From: JANYLB01 sp963837715
Lineage (GTDB): Bacteria > Actinomycetota > Acidimicrobiia > IMCC26256 > JANYLB01
Assembly (NCBI GenBank): GCA_963837715.1
Contig: CAWIOF010000004.1
Span: 868,001-932,000 of the forward strand
DNA length: 64,000 bases
Direction: 5' to 3'
Part shown: positions 49,250 through 58,007 of the stretch, one piece after another
How the letters are laid out: each line of letters begins with the position of its first letter
Position numbering within the stretch: position 1 is the stretch's first letter
Translations under genes and position numbers: made by a program
Notes under the pieces: generated by a model
What the model was told of the DNA's origin: nothing
Seen by the model: only the letters and a program-made list of their open reading frames with translations
Databases searched by the model: none

Positions 49250-52207
49250 TCAGTCGTCGGCCGCGGTCGAGAACGCGTGGATGCGGTCCCGGGTGAAGGT
49301 GATGATGTCGGCGTCGCTCATCGAAGCGCCGCGGCGGACCGTTGCCGCAAAGCTCGCGGCCCCGAGCACGTCGCGGAGCTCGTCGACGAGCAGCACGATC
49401 CGCTCCGCGTCGGACGGCACGATCGGCAGCGCGTACGCGGCTCCTGCCGCACTCAGCGCCCCGTGAAGCGTCGCGGCGCCATGATGGTCGCGGAGCTGCA
49501 TGAGGATCCCGAACACGTGTCGAAGCGACAACCACTGGTTCGCCCAGTCGCCGCCGCGGTACCAGAGGTCGATCACGTCGGCGTAGCGCGCGAGCGCCGC
49601 ACGTGGATGACCTTGGCGGGCCTGCAGCGACAGCACCTCGGTGAGGGCGAACGCCTGGATCCACCGGTTGCCCGCGCCCTGCGCGAGATCGGCTGCGTGC
49701 TGCAGGTGCGCGTCGGCTTCGACGGGATCGGTGCCCTCGAGGGAAAGGCCGAGTGCATACGCGGCTTGCGCCTTCGCCGTCGGAGAACCGGATGCGCGGC
49801 CCGCAGCGAGGGACTCGCCGGCAAGATGGGCGCCGCGGACGCTGTCGCCGAGGCTGGTGTACGCGACCGACTGCATGTAGAGCGCGTGCGCGAGGCGTGC
49901 CGACGAACCTTCGCGAGCCGACTCGATCATGCCGCGCATCCACGAGGTCGCCCGCTCGGAGTCACCCTGGTAGAAGATCGCGTTGGCGAGGGTGCGTTCC
50001 GCCAGACCCGAGCTGTCGGTGTGTAGCTCTCCGGCGAGCGCGACCGCCTGTCGTCCGCAGTCGATGGCGGCCTCGACCTCACCGCGCACGAATCGTCCGT
50101 AGGCGGTGACGGCGAGTGCGACCGGACCGCGCGGATGGTCGAGGGCCCCCGGGAGCCGGATCACCTCGTCGGCCCACCCGATGATCTCGGCCCGCATGGT
50201 TCGGAACGAGTATTCGCGGAGCGCGACCACGAGGCGCACCGCAACGTCGACCTCGACCTGCTCGATCGACCACTGGTGGGCCGCGCGCAGGTTGTCGAAG
50301 TCGCGGTCGAGCGTCGTCACCGCGGCGGCCTCCTCGGGACCCGCGAGGTCGACCGCAGCCCGTTCGGCGAGCGCCAGGTAGAACCGGGCGTGGCGCTCGC
50401 TGACCTCACGGTGGGACTCGTCGCCCAGGCGATCCTGTCCGAACTCGCGCAGGGTCTCGAGCATCCGGTACCGCGGGACGTCGCGATCGACGATCTGGAC
50501 CATCGACTTGTCGACCAGGTTGGCGAGCAACCGGGAGACCTCGACCGCCGTACGGCCGTCGCTCGTGCCCACGGTCTCCACCGCGTCGAGCCCGAAGCTC
50601 CCGGCGAACACGCACAGCCGGGCGAACAGCTCCTGCTCGCGGGCGTCGAGCAGGTCGTGGGACCACGTCACGAGATCGCCGAGCGTACGGTGTCGCTCGA
50701 TCAGCGAGGTCTGGGCACCCTCGAGCAGGTCGAGTCGCTTGTCGAGCCGGGCTGCGAGCGCAACCGGGCTCATCACCCTGGTCCGGGCGGCCGCGAGCTC
50801 GATGGCGAGTGGGAGGCCGTCGACCCGTCGCACGATGTCGGCCACCGCGGCCGTGTTGTCGACGGTCAGCACGAAGCCGTCGCTCGACGCCGCGGCCCGA
50901 TCGACGAAGAGGCGGACGGCGGGGGACTCGGCGACTGCATCCGCGGCGGCGCCGAGCTCGGCCACCGCCAGGGGTTCGACCCGCGACACGTGCTCCGCGG
51001 GCAGGCCCAGGACCTCGCGACTCGTGGTCAGCACCGCGACTTCGGGACAGCGGCCGAGCAGCCGGTCGACGATCGACGCGATCGACGCCCGGAGGTGCTC
51101 ACAGTTGTCGAGCACCAAGAGTGCGTGTCGACCTCGGAGGTACTCGAAGAGGGAGTCCTCGATGGTGAGGTGCTGGCGCTGCTGCACGTCGATCGCGGTC
51201 GCGATCGCGGCGATCGCCGACGCGGGATCGTGGACCGGCGCGAGCTCGACGACGTAGACGTCGCCGGCCAGTTCGTCCCACAGCTGGTTCGCGGCGCGGA
51301 GCGCCAGTCGGGTCTTGCCCACTCCGCCCGGGCCGGTCAGGGTGACGAGCCGCTCGGTCCGCAGCAGTGTGGTCAGCCGCTCGAGGTCCGCATCCCGGCC
51401 GACCAGTTGTGTGGCGTCGCCCGGAGGGTGCCGAGGTGCCGTCGGACGGGCGCCGCTCGTCGCGAGGAGCAGGACGGGGTCGTCGGTCAGGACCCTCGTC
51501 TCGAGCTCGCGAAGCGCGGGCGACACGTCGAGGCCGAGCTCGTCACGCATCAAGGTACGCACCGACGACACCCGTCGCAGGGCGTCGGCCGACCGGCCCG
51601 AGCGGTACAGCGCGACCACCAGCTGGTTCCAGGGGCGCTCGCGTAGCGGGTGCTCGTCGACCAGCGCTTCCAGTTCCGGGGTCATCGCGAGGTGGTCGCC
51701 CAGCGTGAGCCGCGCGTCGATGCGGTCCTCCCGCGCGTTGAGCCGGAGCTCGTCGAGGCGGATTGCCTCGTTGCGGGCCCAGTCGCGGTCGGCGAACTCC
51801 TCGAACGCGCCGCCGTGGAAGCACGCCAGGGCGTCGTCGAGCATGGCGGCGGCATCCGCCACCGGTGCGTGGAGCGCGTCGCGACACTGCGCCTCGAACT
51901 GCCCGGCGTCGATGCGGTCGGGGTCGACGTCGAGGAGGTAGCCGGGAGGGCGCGCCACGATCTCGGCCTCGGGCCGGAGCACCCGGCGCAGTCGTGAGAT
52001 GTGGCTCTGGAGCACGGCCCCCGGATCAGCCGGCTGGTCGTCGCCCCAGAGCTCCTCGCAGAGGCGGTCGGTCGACACCACCGATCCGCGGGACGCCAGG
52101 AGCATGGCGAGCACCAACCGGGGCTTGGGTCCTCCGATGGGGACGGGGTCGCACCCGCGGCGCGCCTCGACGCTGCCGAGCACCCGGAGTTGGAGGCCAC
52201 CGTCCAC
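49250..52207 (-). CDS. SARP/AfsR-like regulator with BTAD and NB-ARC domains
   Basis: The protein of about 985 residues has an OmpR-type DNA-binding domain (LQLRVLGSVEARRG, LVLAMLLASRGSVVSTDRLC, VLQSHISRLRRVLRPE; residues 1-95), a BTAD domain (to about 245), an NB-ARC ATPase with Walker A TLTGPGGVGKTRLAL (about 289-303) and LLVLDNCEHL, then a TPR-like C-terminal half. This is the AfsR/SARP layout of actinobacterial activators. Start GTG 52207 gives the usual domain limit, but no ribosome site is visible. It is divergent from a methyltransferase, and the gap holds repeats at helical spacing. Confidence 0.85.
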   Translation of the reverse strand: MDGGLQLRVLGSVEARRGCDPVPIGGPKPRLVLAMLLASRGSVVSTDRLCEELWGDDQPADPGAVLQSHISRLRRVLRPEAEIVARPPGYLLDVDPDRIDAGQFEAQCRDALHAPVADAAAMLDDALACFHGGAFEEFADRDWARNEAIRLDELRLNAREDRIDARLTLGDHLAMTPELEALVDEHPLRERPWNQLVVALYRSGRSADALRRVSSVRTLMRDELGLDVSPALRELETRVLTDDPVLLLATSGARPTAPRHPPGDATQLVGRDADLERLTTLLRTERLVTLTGPGGVGKTRLALRAANQLWDELAGDVYVVELAPVHDPASAIAAIATAIDVQQRQHLTIEDSLFEYLRGRHALLVLDNCEHLRASIASIVDRLLGRCPEVAVLTTSREVLGLPAEHVSRVEPLAVAELGAAADAVAESPAVRLFVDRAAASSDGFVLTVDNTAAVADIVRRVDGLPLAIELAAARTRVMSPVALAARLDKRLDLLEGAQTSLIERHRTLGDLVTWSHDLLDAREQELFARLCVFAGSFGLDAVETVGTSDGRTAVEVSRLLANLVDKSMVQIVDRDVPRYRMLETLREFGQDRLGDESHREVSERHARFYLALAERAAVDLAGPEEAAAVTTLDRDFDNLRAAHQWSIEQVEVDVAVRLVVALREYSFRTMRAEIIGWADEVIRLPGALDHPRGPVALAVTAYGRFVRGEVEAAIDCGRQAVALAGELHTDSSGLAERTLANAIFYQGDSERATSWMRGMIESAREGSSARLAHALYMQSVAYTSLGDSVRGAHLAGESLAAGRASGSPTAKAQAAYALGLSLEGTDPVEADAHLQHAADLAQGAGNRWIQAFALTEVLSLQARQGHPRAALARYADVIDLWYRGGDWANQWLSLRHVFGILMQLRDHHGAATLHGALSAAGAAYALPIVPSDAERIVLLVDELRDVLGAASFAATVRRGASMSDADIITFTRDRIHAFSTAADD

Positions 52208-52216
52208 CGGCCCAGT

Positions 52217-52291
52217 CTTGCAAGCGCACTTGCAAGACGCTTGCAGGACGGGCGCGGAGCCACCGTGAGCGGGCCACCGGCACGTTGCAAG
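52217..52291. promoter_or_regulatory. CTTGCAAG repeats (candidate SARP boxes)
   Basis: CTTGCAAG at 52217 and 52229, CTTGCAGG at 52240 and GTTGCAAG at 52284. The first three are 12 and 11 bp apart, about one helical turn, as for heptamer repeats bound by SARP proteins. They lie in the gap between the SARP gene and the divergent methyltransferase. Confidence 0.6.
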
Positions 52292-52364
52292 GCGCGGGCG
52301 CAGGCTGGGTGGGCTCAGAGGTTCGGCGGCCCGCCGAACCCGGATGCCGGAAGAAGAGGATGAG

Positions 52365-53177
52365 ATGAACGCGAACCAGGCACTGTGGGAGCAGGGTGAT
52401 TTCACCCGGCTCGCCGCGACCATGCGGCAGAGCGGCGACGCGCTGGTCGATCGGATCGGGGTGACCGCAGGGTCCACCGTGCTCGACCTGGGGTGTGGCG
52501 ACGGGACGACAGCCGTTCCGGCGGCGCGACGCGGTGCCGAGGTGCTCGGCGTCGACATCGCCCGGAACCTGGTCGAGGCGGGGCGGAGCCGGGCGGCGGA
52601 TGCGCGCCTCGACAACCTGACGTTCGAGCAGGGCGACGCCTCGCACCTCGACGGACTCCCCGATCACCGCTTCGACCTGGTCGTGACCATCTTCGGAGCG
52701 ATGTTCGCGCCGAAGCCGTTCGACGTGGCCAAGGAGATGGTGCGGGTCACGCGGCCGGGCGGCCGGATCGTGATGGGGAACTGGATCCCCGGAGATCCGA
52801 CGCTGGTGGCCCAGATCCTCAAGATCAGCGCGGCGTACTCGCCGCCACCGCCCGAGGGCTTCATCAGCCCGATGGCGTGGGGGATCGAGAGCGAAGTGCT
52901 CGAACGCTTCGACGCGGCAGGGATCGCCGAGGACCGCGTGTCGTGCGTGCCCGACACGTTCGTGTTCCGGACGCCGATGCCACCGTCGGAGTTCCTCGCG
53001 ACGTTCCGGAACTACTACGGCCCGACCATGAACGCCTTCGAGGCCGCGACCGCGGAAGGACGCGCCGACGGCCTGCTGCACGAGCTCGAGGTGCTGTTCA
53101 AGGAGCAGAACCAGGCTCACGACGACGACACGACAGCAATCCCCGCGACGTTCCTGCGCGTGACGGTCGACGTCTGA
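52365..53177 (+). CDS. Class I SAM-dependent methyltransferase
   Basis: The 270-residue protein has the Rossmann methyltransferase motif VLDLGCGDGTTAVPAARRGA, then VLGVDIARNLVEAGRSRA and LVVTIFGAMFAPKPFDVAKE, and a C-terminal substrate part ending IPATFLRVTVDV. It resembles UbiE-like small-molecule methyltransferases; substrate unknown. ATG 52365 follows AGAGGATGAG. It is divergent from the SARP regulator and probably its target. Confidence 0.88.
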   Translation: MNANQALWEQGDFTRLAATMRQSGDALVDRIGVTAGSTVLDLGCGDGTTAVPAARRGAEVLGVDIARNLVEAGRSRAADARLDNLTFEQGDASHLDGLPDHRFDLVVTIFGAMFAPKPFDVAKEMVRVTRPGGRIVMGNWIPGDPTLVAQILKISAAYSPPPPEGFISPMAWGIESEVLERFDAAGIAEDRVSCVPDTFVFRTPMPPSEFLATFRNYYGPTMNAFEAATAEGRADGLLHELEVLFKEQNQAHDDDTTAIPATFLRVTVDV

Positions 53178-53322
53178 GGATCAGCTCGGCGTTCGTCTCC
53201 GGTCGGGGAACCGAGGTCTTGAGCGAAAGCTGCTCAGGGGCGATGCCCGATCGGTCGACACGACAGGGAGGCACGACGTCGTTCGTGGTGCCGAACCGAC
53301 GATCGAGCCACGGGGATGTCCG

Positions 53323-53958
53323 ATGGACGCATCATGGGTCTGGGGATCTCGCCTCCGACTGGTCGTGGCCCTCGCGGCCGTCGCGCTGCTGACAGCATGG
53401 GCGGTGGCGCCCCCCGCCGACGCGAACAGTCGCGGGGGAGCGAAGCATGATCGGGCGCGTGCGCGCTGTTCAGCCGAGGACGCATCGGGCGCGTCTCCCA
53501 CCCGTGTCGACCCGGGGCGGTGGTCGTGGCTGGCGGGCACCACCTGGTACGTGCCGCGGTCGGGCCTGCCCGCACTGCGGTACGACCCGAAGACGGGGGC
53601 GAGTACCCCCGTTCGCGATCAGACCGTGTACACGATCACGGGCTACACCGACGGCTACTTCTCGGGGAAGACCGTGATCCAGACGACTGCGCCGGGCGCC
53701 CCGCCCCAGGTTCTCCTCAGGAATCTCGTCGCGAGCGTGACTCCGCAGGGCACGATCATGTTGACGTTCGTCCCTCCCGATCCGACCGGCTCACTGCGAG
53801 CGACGGTTGGTGTCGGCACGTTCGTCTGTCGGCGCGGCGCTTGGGCCATGGAGATGCAGATGTCGACCGGAGCCACTGCGACCCTCAACCACTGGGCTCC
53901 GATGGTCAATTGTCGGCAGGCGACCGGTGCAACGAACGGGTCCCCGGCACGACGATGA
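53323..53958 (+). CDS. Secreted protein of unknown function
   Basis: The 211-residue product has a signal peptide (LRLVVALAAVALLTAWAVAP, then ADA). The mature part reads WSWLAGTTWYVPRSGLPALR, DQTVYTITGYTDGYFSGKTV, VLLRNLVASVTPQGTIMLTF and TFVCRRGAWAMEMQMSTG, a beta-rich domain that may bind a ligand in a barrel. I do not recognise a family. Four cysteines are outside the signal peptide. It stands alone, 145 bp after the methyltransferase. Confidence 0.6.
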   Translation: MDASWVWGSRLRLVVALAAVALLTAWAVAPPADANSRGGAKHDRARARCSAEDASGASPTRVDPGRWSWLAGTTWYVPRSGLPALRYDPKTGASTPVRDQTVYTITGYTDGYFSGKTVIQTTAPGAPPQVLLRNLVASVTPQGTIMLTFVPPDPTGSLRATVGVGTFVCRRGAWAMEMQMSTGATATLNHWAPMVNCRQATGATNGSPARR

Positions 53959-54054
53959 CGCTCGCCGAGTTCGTGGAGCAACGTCCGACCGAAGAGTGAA
54001 TCCTCTGTGGGAAGCTGCGCGCTCGACTCTTCGGACGAGCGTTGGAGACCGACG

Positions 54055-54696
54055 GTGCCGTCACCACAACGCCGCACGCGCACGCTGATCCTCGGTGGGG
54101 CAGCAGTCGTGGCGATCGCGCTCGTCGCTCGTCGGCGTCTGTTGACCTGGGGCGCGACTCCCGACGAGGTGCGAGGTGGCGTGGCGGGTGATGACCTCGT
54201 CGCCGAACCGGATCTCGTGGCGACTCGGGGTATCACGCTGCACTGCGAACCGAGCGCCGCATGGCCGTGGCTCGCCCAACTCGGGCAGGGGCGCGGCGGC
54301 TTCTACAGCTACGACTTCCTGGAGAACCTCGTCGGGTGTGACATCCACAGTGTCGACCACGTCGTCCCGGAGTGGCAGCAGACCCGCGTGGGGGACCAGG
54401 TGCGGCTCTTCCCCGATGGCGGACTCGAGGTCGCGGTGGCCGACGCGCCCCGGGCGCTCGTGCTGCACGGCATGGCCGGCGCCGAGATCCCCGCCGCTCC
54501 GTTCGACTTCAGCTGGGCATTCGAGCTCCGGGCCGGTACCGACGGGACCACTCGGCTCGTCGTTCGGGAGCGCTACCGCTACGTGCACGGGTGGGTCCGA
54601 CTCGTCGTCGAACCGGTCGGGGTGGTCAGCTTCGTGATGAGCCAGAAGATGTTGCGGGGAATTCGCGACCGGACCGAAGCCTTGGCTCGGGCCTGA
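54055..54696 (+). CDS. SRPBCC family protein with N-terminal membrane helix
   Basis: The protein of about 213 residues opens with a hydrophobic segment (LILGGAAVVAIALVA), then GDDLVAEPDLVATRGITLHC, WPWLAQLGQGRGGFYSYDFL, ENLVGCDIHSVDHVVPEWQ, a well-conserved actinobacterial SRPBCC pattern. It ends VMSQKMLRGIRDRTEALARA. GTG 54055 follows GGAG and is preferred over a GTG at 54007. It may be an exported or membrane-tethered lipid binder. It precedes the DMFase-like gene by 15 bp and may be co-transcribed. Confidence 0.75.
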   Translation: MPSPQRRTRTLILGGAAVVAIALVARRRLLTWGATPDEVRGGVAGDDLVAEPDLVATRGITLHCEPSAAWPWLAQLGQGRGGFYSYDFLENLVGCDIHSVDHVVPEWQQTRVGDQVRLFPDGGLEVAVADAPRALVLHGMAGAEIPAAPFDFSWAFELRAGTDGTTRLVVRERYRYVHGWVRLVVEPVGVVSFVMSQKMLRGIRDRTEALARA

Positions 54697-54711
54697 CGTT
54701 AGGGTCGGTCG

Positions 54712-56205
54712 ATGGGGCGAGAGGTCGTGACGGGGTACTGCTGGCCACACTCGGTGCGCCCGGGCGAGCAGGTCGGGCTGCACCTGTCATCCTCCGGCGG
54801 GCGGCCGGTGCGGGTCGAGGTGGCTCGCGTCGGAGGCCGACGCGACGTCGTGTTCAACTCCGACGCCGTCGCGGCCGACGAGCACGAGACGCCGAAGGAC
54901 GCGTCCTCGAAGGGGTGCGGCTGGCCGGTCGCGCTGACGCTCGACGTCGACCCGACCTGGCGGTCGGGCTACTACGAGGTCGTGATGGAGATCGACGTCG
55001 GCGAGAAGGTGCGGCGCGACTACGCGTTCTTCGTCGTGCGTCCAGCACCGGGCGCGCGGATCGTGGTCGCGCTTGCGACGAACACGTGGCACGCGTACAA
55101 CGACTTCGGCGGACCGAACCTGTACACCGGCGGCACCCACGTGGCCATGCAGCGTCCGATGGCGCCGGGCTACCTGTTCAAGCCGCCGGGCAAGGGCCGT
55201 CGCGTGACGGGGACCGGCGCGCCCGACCCGCAGAACGCGGCGCACGTCGGCTACATCCAGCTCAACCATCTGTCGGGCTACGCCGGGTCGGCGGGTTGGC
55301 CCGACTGGGAGCTTCCCTTCATCGAGTGGGCCGAACGCGAAGGGTTCGAGATCGGCGTGTGTACGAACGCCGATCTCGAGGAGCACCCGGAGGTGTTGGC
55401 CGACGCGCATCTGTACCTGTCGGTCGGTCACGACGAGTACTGGTCCCGCGGGATGCGCGACACCGTCGAGGCCTTCGTCGCCCGCGGGGGCAACGCGGCC
55501 TTCTTCTCGGGCAACACGTCGTTGTGGCAGGTGCGCGTCGAAGGTGACGATCACGATGTGATGGTCGGATACAAGGGGTTCTTCAAGAACGATCCGCTCA
55601 TCGGAACCGACCGCGAGGCGGAAGTCACGACGTTCTGGTCCGACGTGGTGGTCGGTCGTCCCGAGAACCACATGACCGGCGTCTCGTTCACCCGCGGGGG
55701 CTATCACCGCATCGGTCGCAACGTGACCGCCGGCCTCGGTGGATACACCGTGCACCGCGCCGGACACTGGATCTTCGAGGGCACCGGGCTCGGCTACGGC
55801 GACGTGCTCGGTGCCGGTGCAACCGTCGTCGGCTACGAGTGCGACGGCTGCGTGTTCACCTACCGCGACGGACTCCCGTACCCGACCGGCGAGGACGGCA
55901 CGCCGGCAACGTTCGAGATCCTCGGCACATGCCCGACGCAGCACTTCACGCGCGAGACCGCCCCTCGTCCGCCCAAGCCGGGCCAGCCGAGCGAGCTGGA
56001 GTACATCGCGTCACGCGTGTTCGGGACCCGTGAGCCCGAGGCGATGGAACGCATCCGTCACGGCCACGCGGTGCTCGGTGCGTACACGAACGAGGCGGGC
56101 GCCACCGTGGTGACCTCGGGCTCGACCGACTGGGCTCACGGCCTGGCCGGACGAGATCCGCAGATCGAGCAGATCACACGGAACCTCCTGACCCGGCTGG
56201 GATAG
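54712..56205 (+). CDS. N,N-dimethylformamidase large-subunit-like protein
   Basis: The 497-residue product matches the DMFase beta-subunit C-terminal region: TPKDASSKGCGWPVALTLDV, ATNTWHAYNDFGGPNLYTGG, LPFIEWAEREGFEIGVCTNA, LYLSVGHDEYWSRGMRDTVE and FFSGNTSLWQVRVEGD. In DMFase the amidohydrolase iron is held by tyrosines and a glutamate; the Y-N-D-F and H-D-E-Y-W stretches are the likely equivalents, which I cannot prove. Stand-alone homologues without the small subunit are common. It may hydrolyse a small amide. A hairpin follows the stop. Confidence 0.78.
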   Translation: MGREVVTGYCWPHSVRPGEQVGLHLSSSGGRPVRVEVARVGGRRDVVFNSDAVAADEHETPKDASSKGCGWPVALTLDVDPTWRSGYYEVVMEIDVGEKVRRDYAFFVVRPAPGARIVVALATNTWHAYNDFGGPNLYTGGTHVAMQRPMAPGYLFKPPGKGRRVTGTGAPDPQNAAHVGYIQLNHLSGYAGSAGWPDWELPFIEWAEREGFEIGVCTNADLEEHPEVLADAHLYLSVGHDEYWSRGMRDTVEAFVARGGNAAFFSGNTSLWQVRVEGDDHDVMVGYKGFFKNDPLIGTDREAEVTTFWSDVVVGRPENHMTGVSFTRGGYHRIGRNVTAGLGGYTVHRAGHWIFEGTGLGYGDVLGAGATVVGYECDGCVFTYRDGLPYPTGEDGTPATFEILGTCPTQHFTRETAPRPPKPGQPSELEYIASRVFGTREPEAMERIRHGHAVLGAYTNEAGATVVTSGSTDWAHGLAGRDPQIEQITRNLLTRLG

Positions 56206-56206
56206 C

Positions 56207-56226
56207 AGCCGGCGCTCAGGCCGGCT
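56207..56226 (+). terminator. Short hairpin after the DMFase-like gene
   Basis: AGCCGGC, 6-base loop, GCCGGCT: perfect 7-bp stem starting 2 bp after the TAG. Confidence 0.45.
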
Positions 56227-56303
56227 CGACGGTGCGGGGCGCCCTTCGGTTTGGCGGGACGCCGATGTGGGCAGATCGAGGCTTCCAGAACGAGAGGATC
56301 GCC

Positions 56304-56717
56304 GTGGACCAGGAAGCATTCGTCGAGCTGCTCAATGAGGACCTGGAGCTCGAGTACCAGTCGATCGTCCAGTACGTGCAGCACATCGCGTCCGTGAAGG
56401 GTGCCGAGTACCTCTCGACTCTCGACGAGTTGGCGGTGCACGTGAAACAGGAGCTCGACCACGCCCTCACGTTGGCCCGACAGATCGACTTCCTCGGCGG
56501 CGTCCCCAGCACCCGGGTGCCCGAAGTCGCGCCCGCCACGGACGCGCGCTCGGCGCTGACTGCGGATCTCGAGCTCGAGCAGGGTCAGCTCGAGCGGTAT
56601 CGCGAGCGGGTCGAGCAAGCCGACACGCTGTCGCTCCCCGACGTTGCCGAGACGCTCGCTCCACTGCTCGAGCAGACGCAGGAACACGCCCGCGACCTCC
56701 GGGCCGCGCTCGGGTAG
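56304..56717 (+). CDS. Ferritin-like four-helix protein
   Basis: The 137-residue protein has four amphipathic helices typical of ferritin-like proteins: LNEDLELEYQSIVQYVQH, STLDELAVHVKQELDHALTL, LELEQGQLERYRERVEQA and TLAPLLEQTQEHARDLR. Glu17 and E50-x2-H53 can bind iron, but the second ExxH is TQEH (residues 125-128), so the second metal half-site looks altered. It may still bind a metal or have lost oxidase activity. GTG 56304 follows AGAGGA. It lies 59 bp before the alarmone synthetase. Confidence 0.8.
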   Translation: MDQEAFVELLNEDLELEYQSIVQYVQHIASVKGAEYLSTLDELAVHVKQELDHALTLARQIDFLGGVPSTRVPEVAPATDARSALTADLELEQGQLERYRERVEQADTLSLPDVAETLAPLLEQTQEHARDLRAALG

Positions 56718-56776
56718 GTGGACCAAGCAGGTTGGCCGCGAAGGACTGAGGCCGGTTCGCCGTTACTGTCGATGGG

Positions 56777-57460
56777 ATGAGGGAACCCGACGCGTTGACA
56801 TCGCGCGGCGACGCGGACTCCGATGGCTTGGACGAGATCACTCGGGCCTGGTCGGGCGCGAGTCGCTTCTTCATGCTCTATCGCTTCGCGATCTACGAGG
56901 TGACCACGAAGATCAACATCCTGCGCGAGGAGTTCGGTCTCGTGCACGACTACAACCCGATCGAGACGGTCAGCTCACGGCTGAAATCAGCGGACCGGAT
57001 CCTGGCCAAGGCCAAGCGGCGCGGGTACGGGCTCTCGGTCGAAGCGGTCCGCTCGAACATCCACGACATCGCCGGCATCCGCGTCACGTGCAGCTTCAAG
57101 TCCGACGTCTACACGATCTTCGACATGCTGTGCGGACAGTCCGACGTCACCGTCGTCGAGGTCCACGACTACATCGCGCACCCGAAGCCGAACGGCTACC
57201 AGAGCCTCCACGCGATCGTCCGGATCCCGGTGTTCCTGTCGGGCGGTGCGGAGCAGGTCGACGTCGAGATCCAGTTCCGCACGCTGGCCATGGATTTCTG
57301 GGCCAGCCTCGAGCACAAGATCTACTACCAGTACGACCGCCAGGTTCCGGGCCGGCTCGTCGACGAGCTCAAGCAGGCTGCTGATGCCGCGGCGCGCCTC
57401 GACGACCAGATGGAGCGGCTGCACCGTGAGGTGACATCGCTCGAGCCGCCGCCCGCGTAG
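56777..57460 (+). CDS. Small alarmone synthetase (RelQ/YjbM-like GTP pyrophosphokinase)
   Basis: The 227-residue protein is a single RelA/SpoT synthetase domain without hydrolase or TGS parts: KSADRILAKAKRRGYGLS, HDIAGIRVTCSFKSDVYTIF near 96, HPKPNGYQSLHAIVR near 135 and VEIQFRTLAMDFWASLEHKI near 162. All synthetase motifs are present, so it should make (p)ppGpp from GTP/GDP and ATP as a stress signal. The ATG lacks a strong ribosome site. No toxin or antitoxin gene accompanies it. Confidence 0.88.
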   Translation: MREPDALTSRGDADSDGLDEITRAWSGASRFFMLYRFAIYEVTTKINILREEFGLVHDYNPIETVSSRLKSADRILAKAKRRGYGLSVEAVRSNIHDIAGIRVTCSFKSDVYTIFDMLCGQSDVTVVEVHDYIAHPKPNGYQSLHAIVRIPVFLSGGAEQVDVEIQFRTLAMDFWASLEHKIYYQYDRQVPGRLVDELKQAADAAARLDDQMERLHREVTSLEPPPA

Positions 57461-57487
57461 CGTCGGCCGACGGTCACGACGTCGCGG

Positions 57488-57946
57488 TCAGACCGTCGTG
57501 CTCAGCTCGCGGTCCCACGCCGCGACGCGCTCGGTGTCCTCGTAGTCCTCCCACCGCACGAGTCGGCCCCAACGCAGCTCGAGGAACGCGACCGCGCGGT
57601 TGTTGTAGCGGTCGAGTCCGGTCTGCGGATCGGTCTGGTGGTCGTTGACCCGCAGCGCGATCCGGGTGTTCCACGGCGGCCCGTTCACCAGGATGTCCTC
57701 GATCGTGAACTGGAGACCTTCGTCGACGAACCGCTGCGCGAAGGCCCGGCACTCGTCGAGTCCCACATGGGTCACATGGCGGGCGCGGCCCTTCTCGACG
57801 GGTCGGTGCATCCGGGCCCAGGTGTTGTCGCCCGGGAAGGCGAGCTCGGCGTCGGGCGCGGCGAGCGACAGGAGGAAGGAGGGGTCTCCCTCGTTGAGAC
57901 GGCGAATGCCGTGCCGGACGAGTGCTCGGACCGTTGCCTTGTACAC
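57488..57946 (-). CDS. SnoaL/NTF2-like protein
   Basis: The 152-residue protein reads VRALVRHGIRRLNEGDPSFL, then LAAPDAELAFPGDNTWARM, FAQRFVDEGLQFTIEDILVN and RYNNRAVAFLELRWGRLVRW, the SnoaL-like fold. A pocket Trp and His suggest ligand binding; no reaction can be assigned. GTG 57946 follows GGAGG closely and is preferred over an upstream start at 57976. It is divergent from a TetR gene, and two related operators fill the short gap, so the TetR protein should control it. Confidence 0.75.
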   Translation of the reverse strand: MYKATVRALVRHGIRRLNEGDPSFLLSLAAPDAELAFPGDNTWARMHRPVEKGRARHVTHVGLDECRAFAQRFVDEGLQFTIEDILVNGPPWNTRIALRVNDHQTDPQTGLDRYNNRAVAFLELRWGRLVRWEDYEDTERVAAWDRELSTTV

Positions 57947-57964
57947 GCTGCCTCCTCGGACGTC

Positions 57965-57997
57965 TAGAACGGTCACTCTAGTAGAACGATCGCTCTA
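57965..57997. promoter_or_regulatory. Tandem TAGAACG...TCTA operators
   Basis: TAGAACGGTCACTCTA (57965-57980) and TAGAACGATCGCTCTA (57982-57997) are two near-palindromes 17 bp apart, in the gap between the SnoaL-like gene and the TetR gene. The second ends 11 bp before the TetR start codon. They resemble LmrA/YxaF-type TetR operators. Confidence 0.65.
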
Positions 57998-58007
57998 GAA
58001 TCGAACC

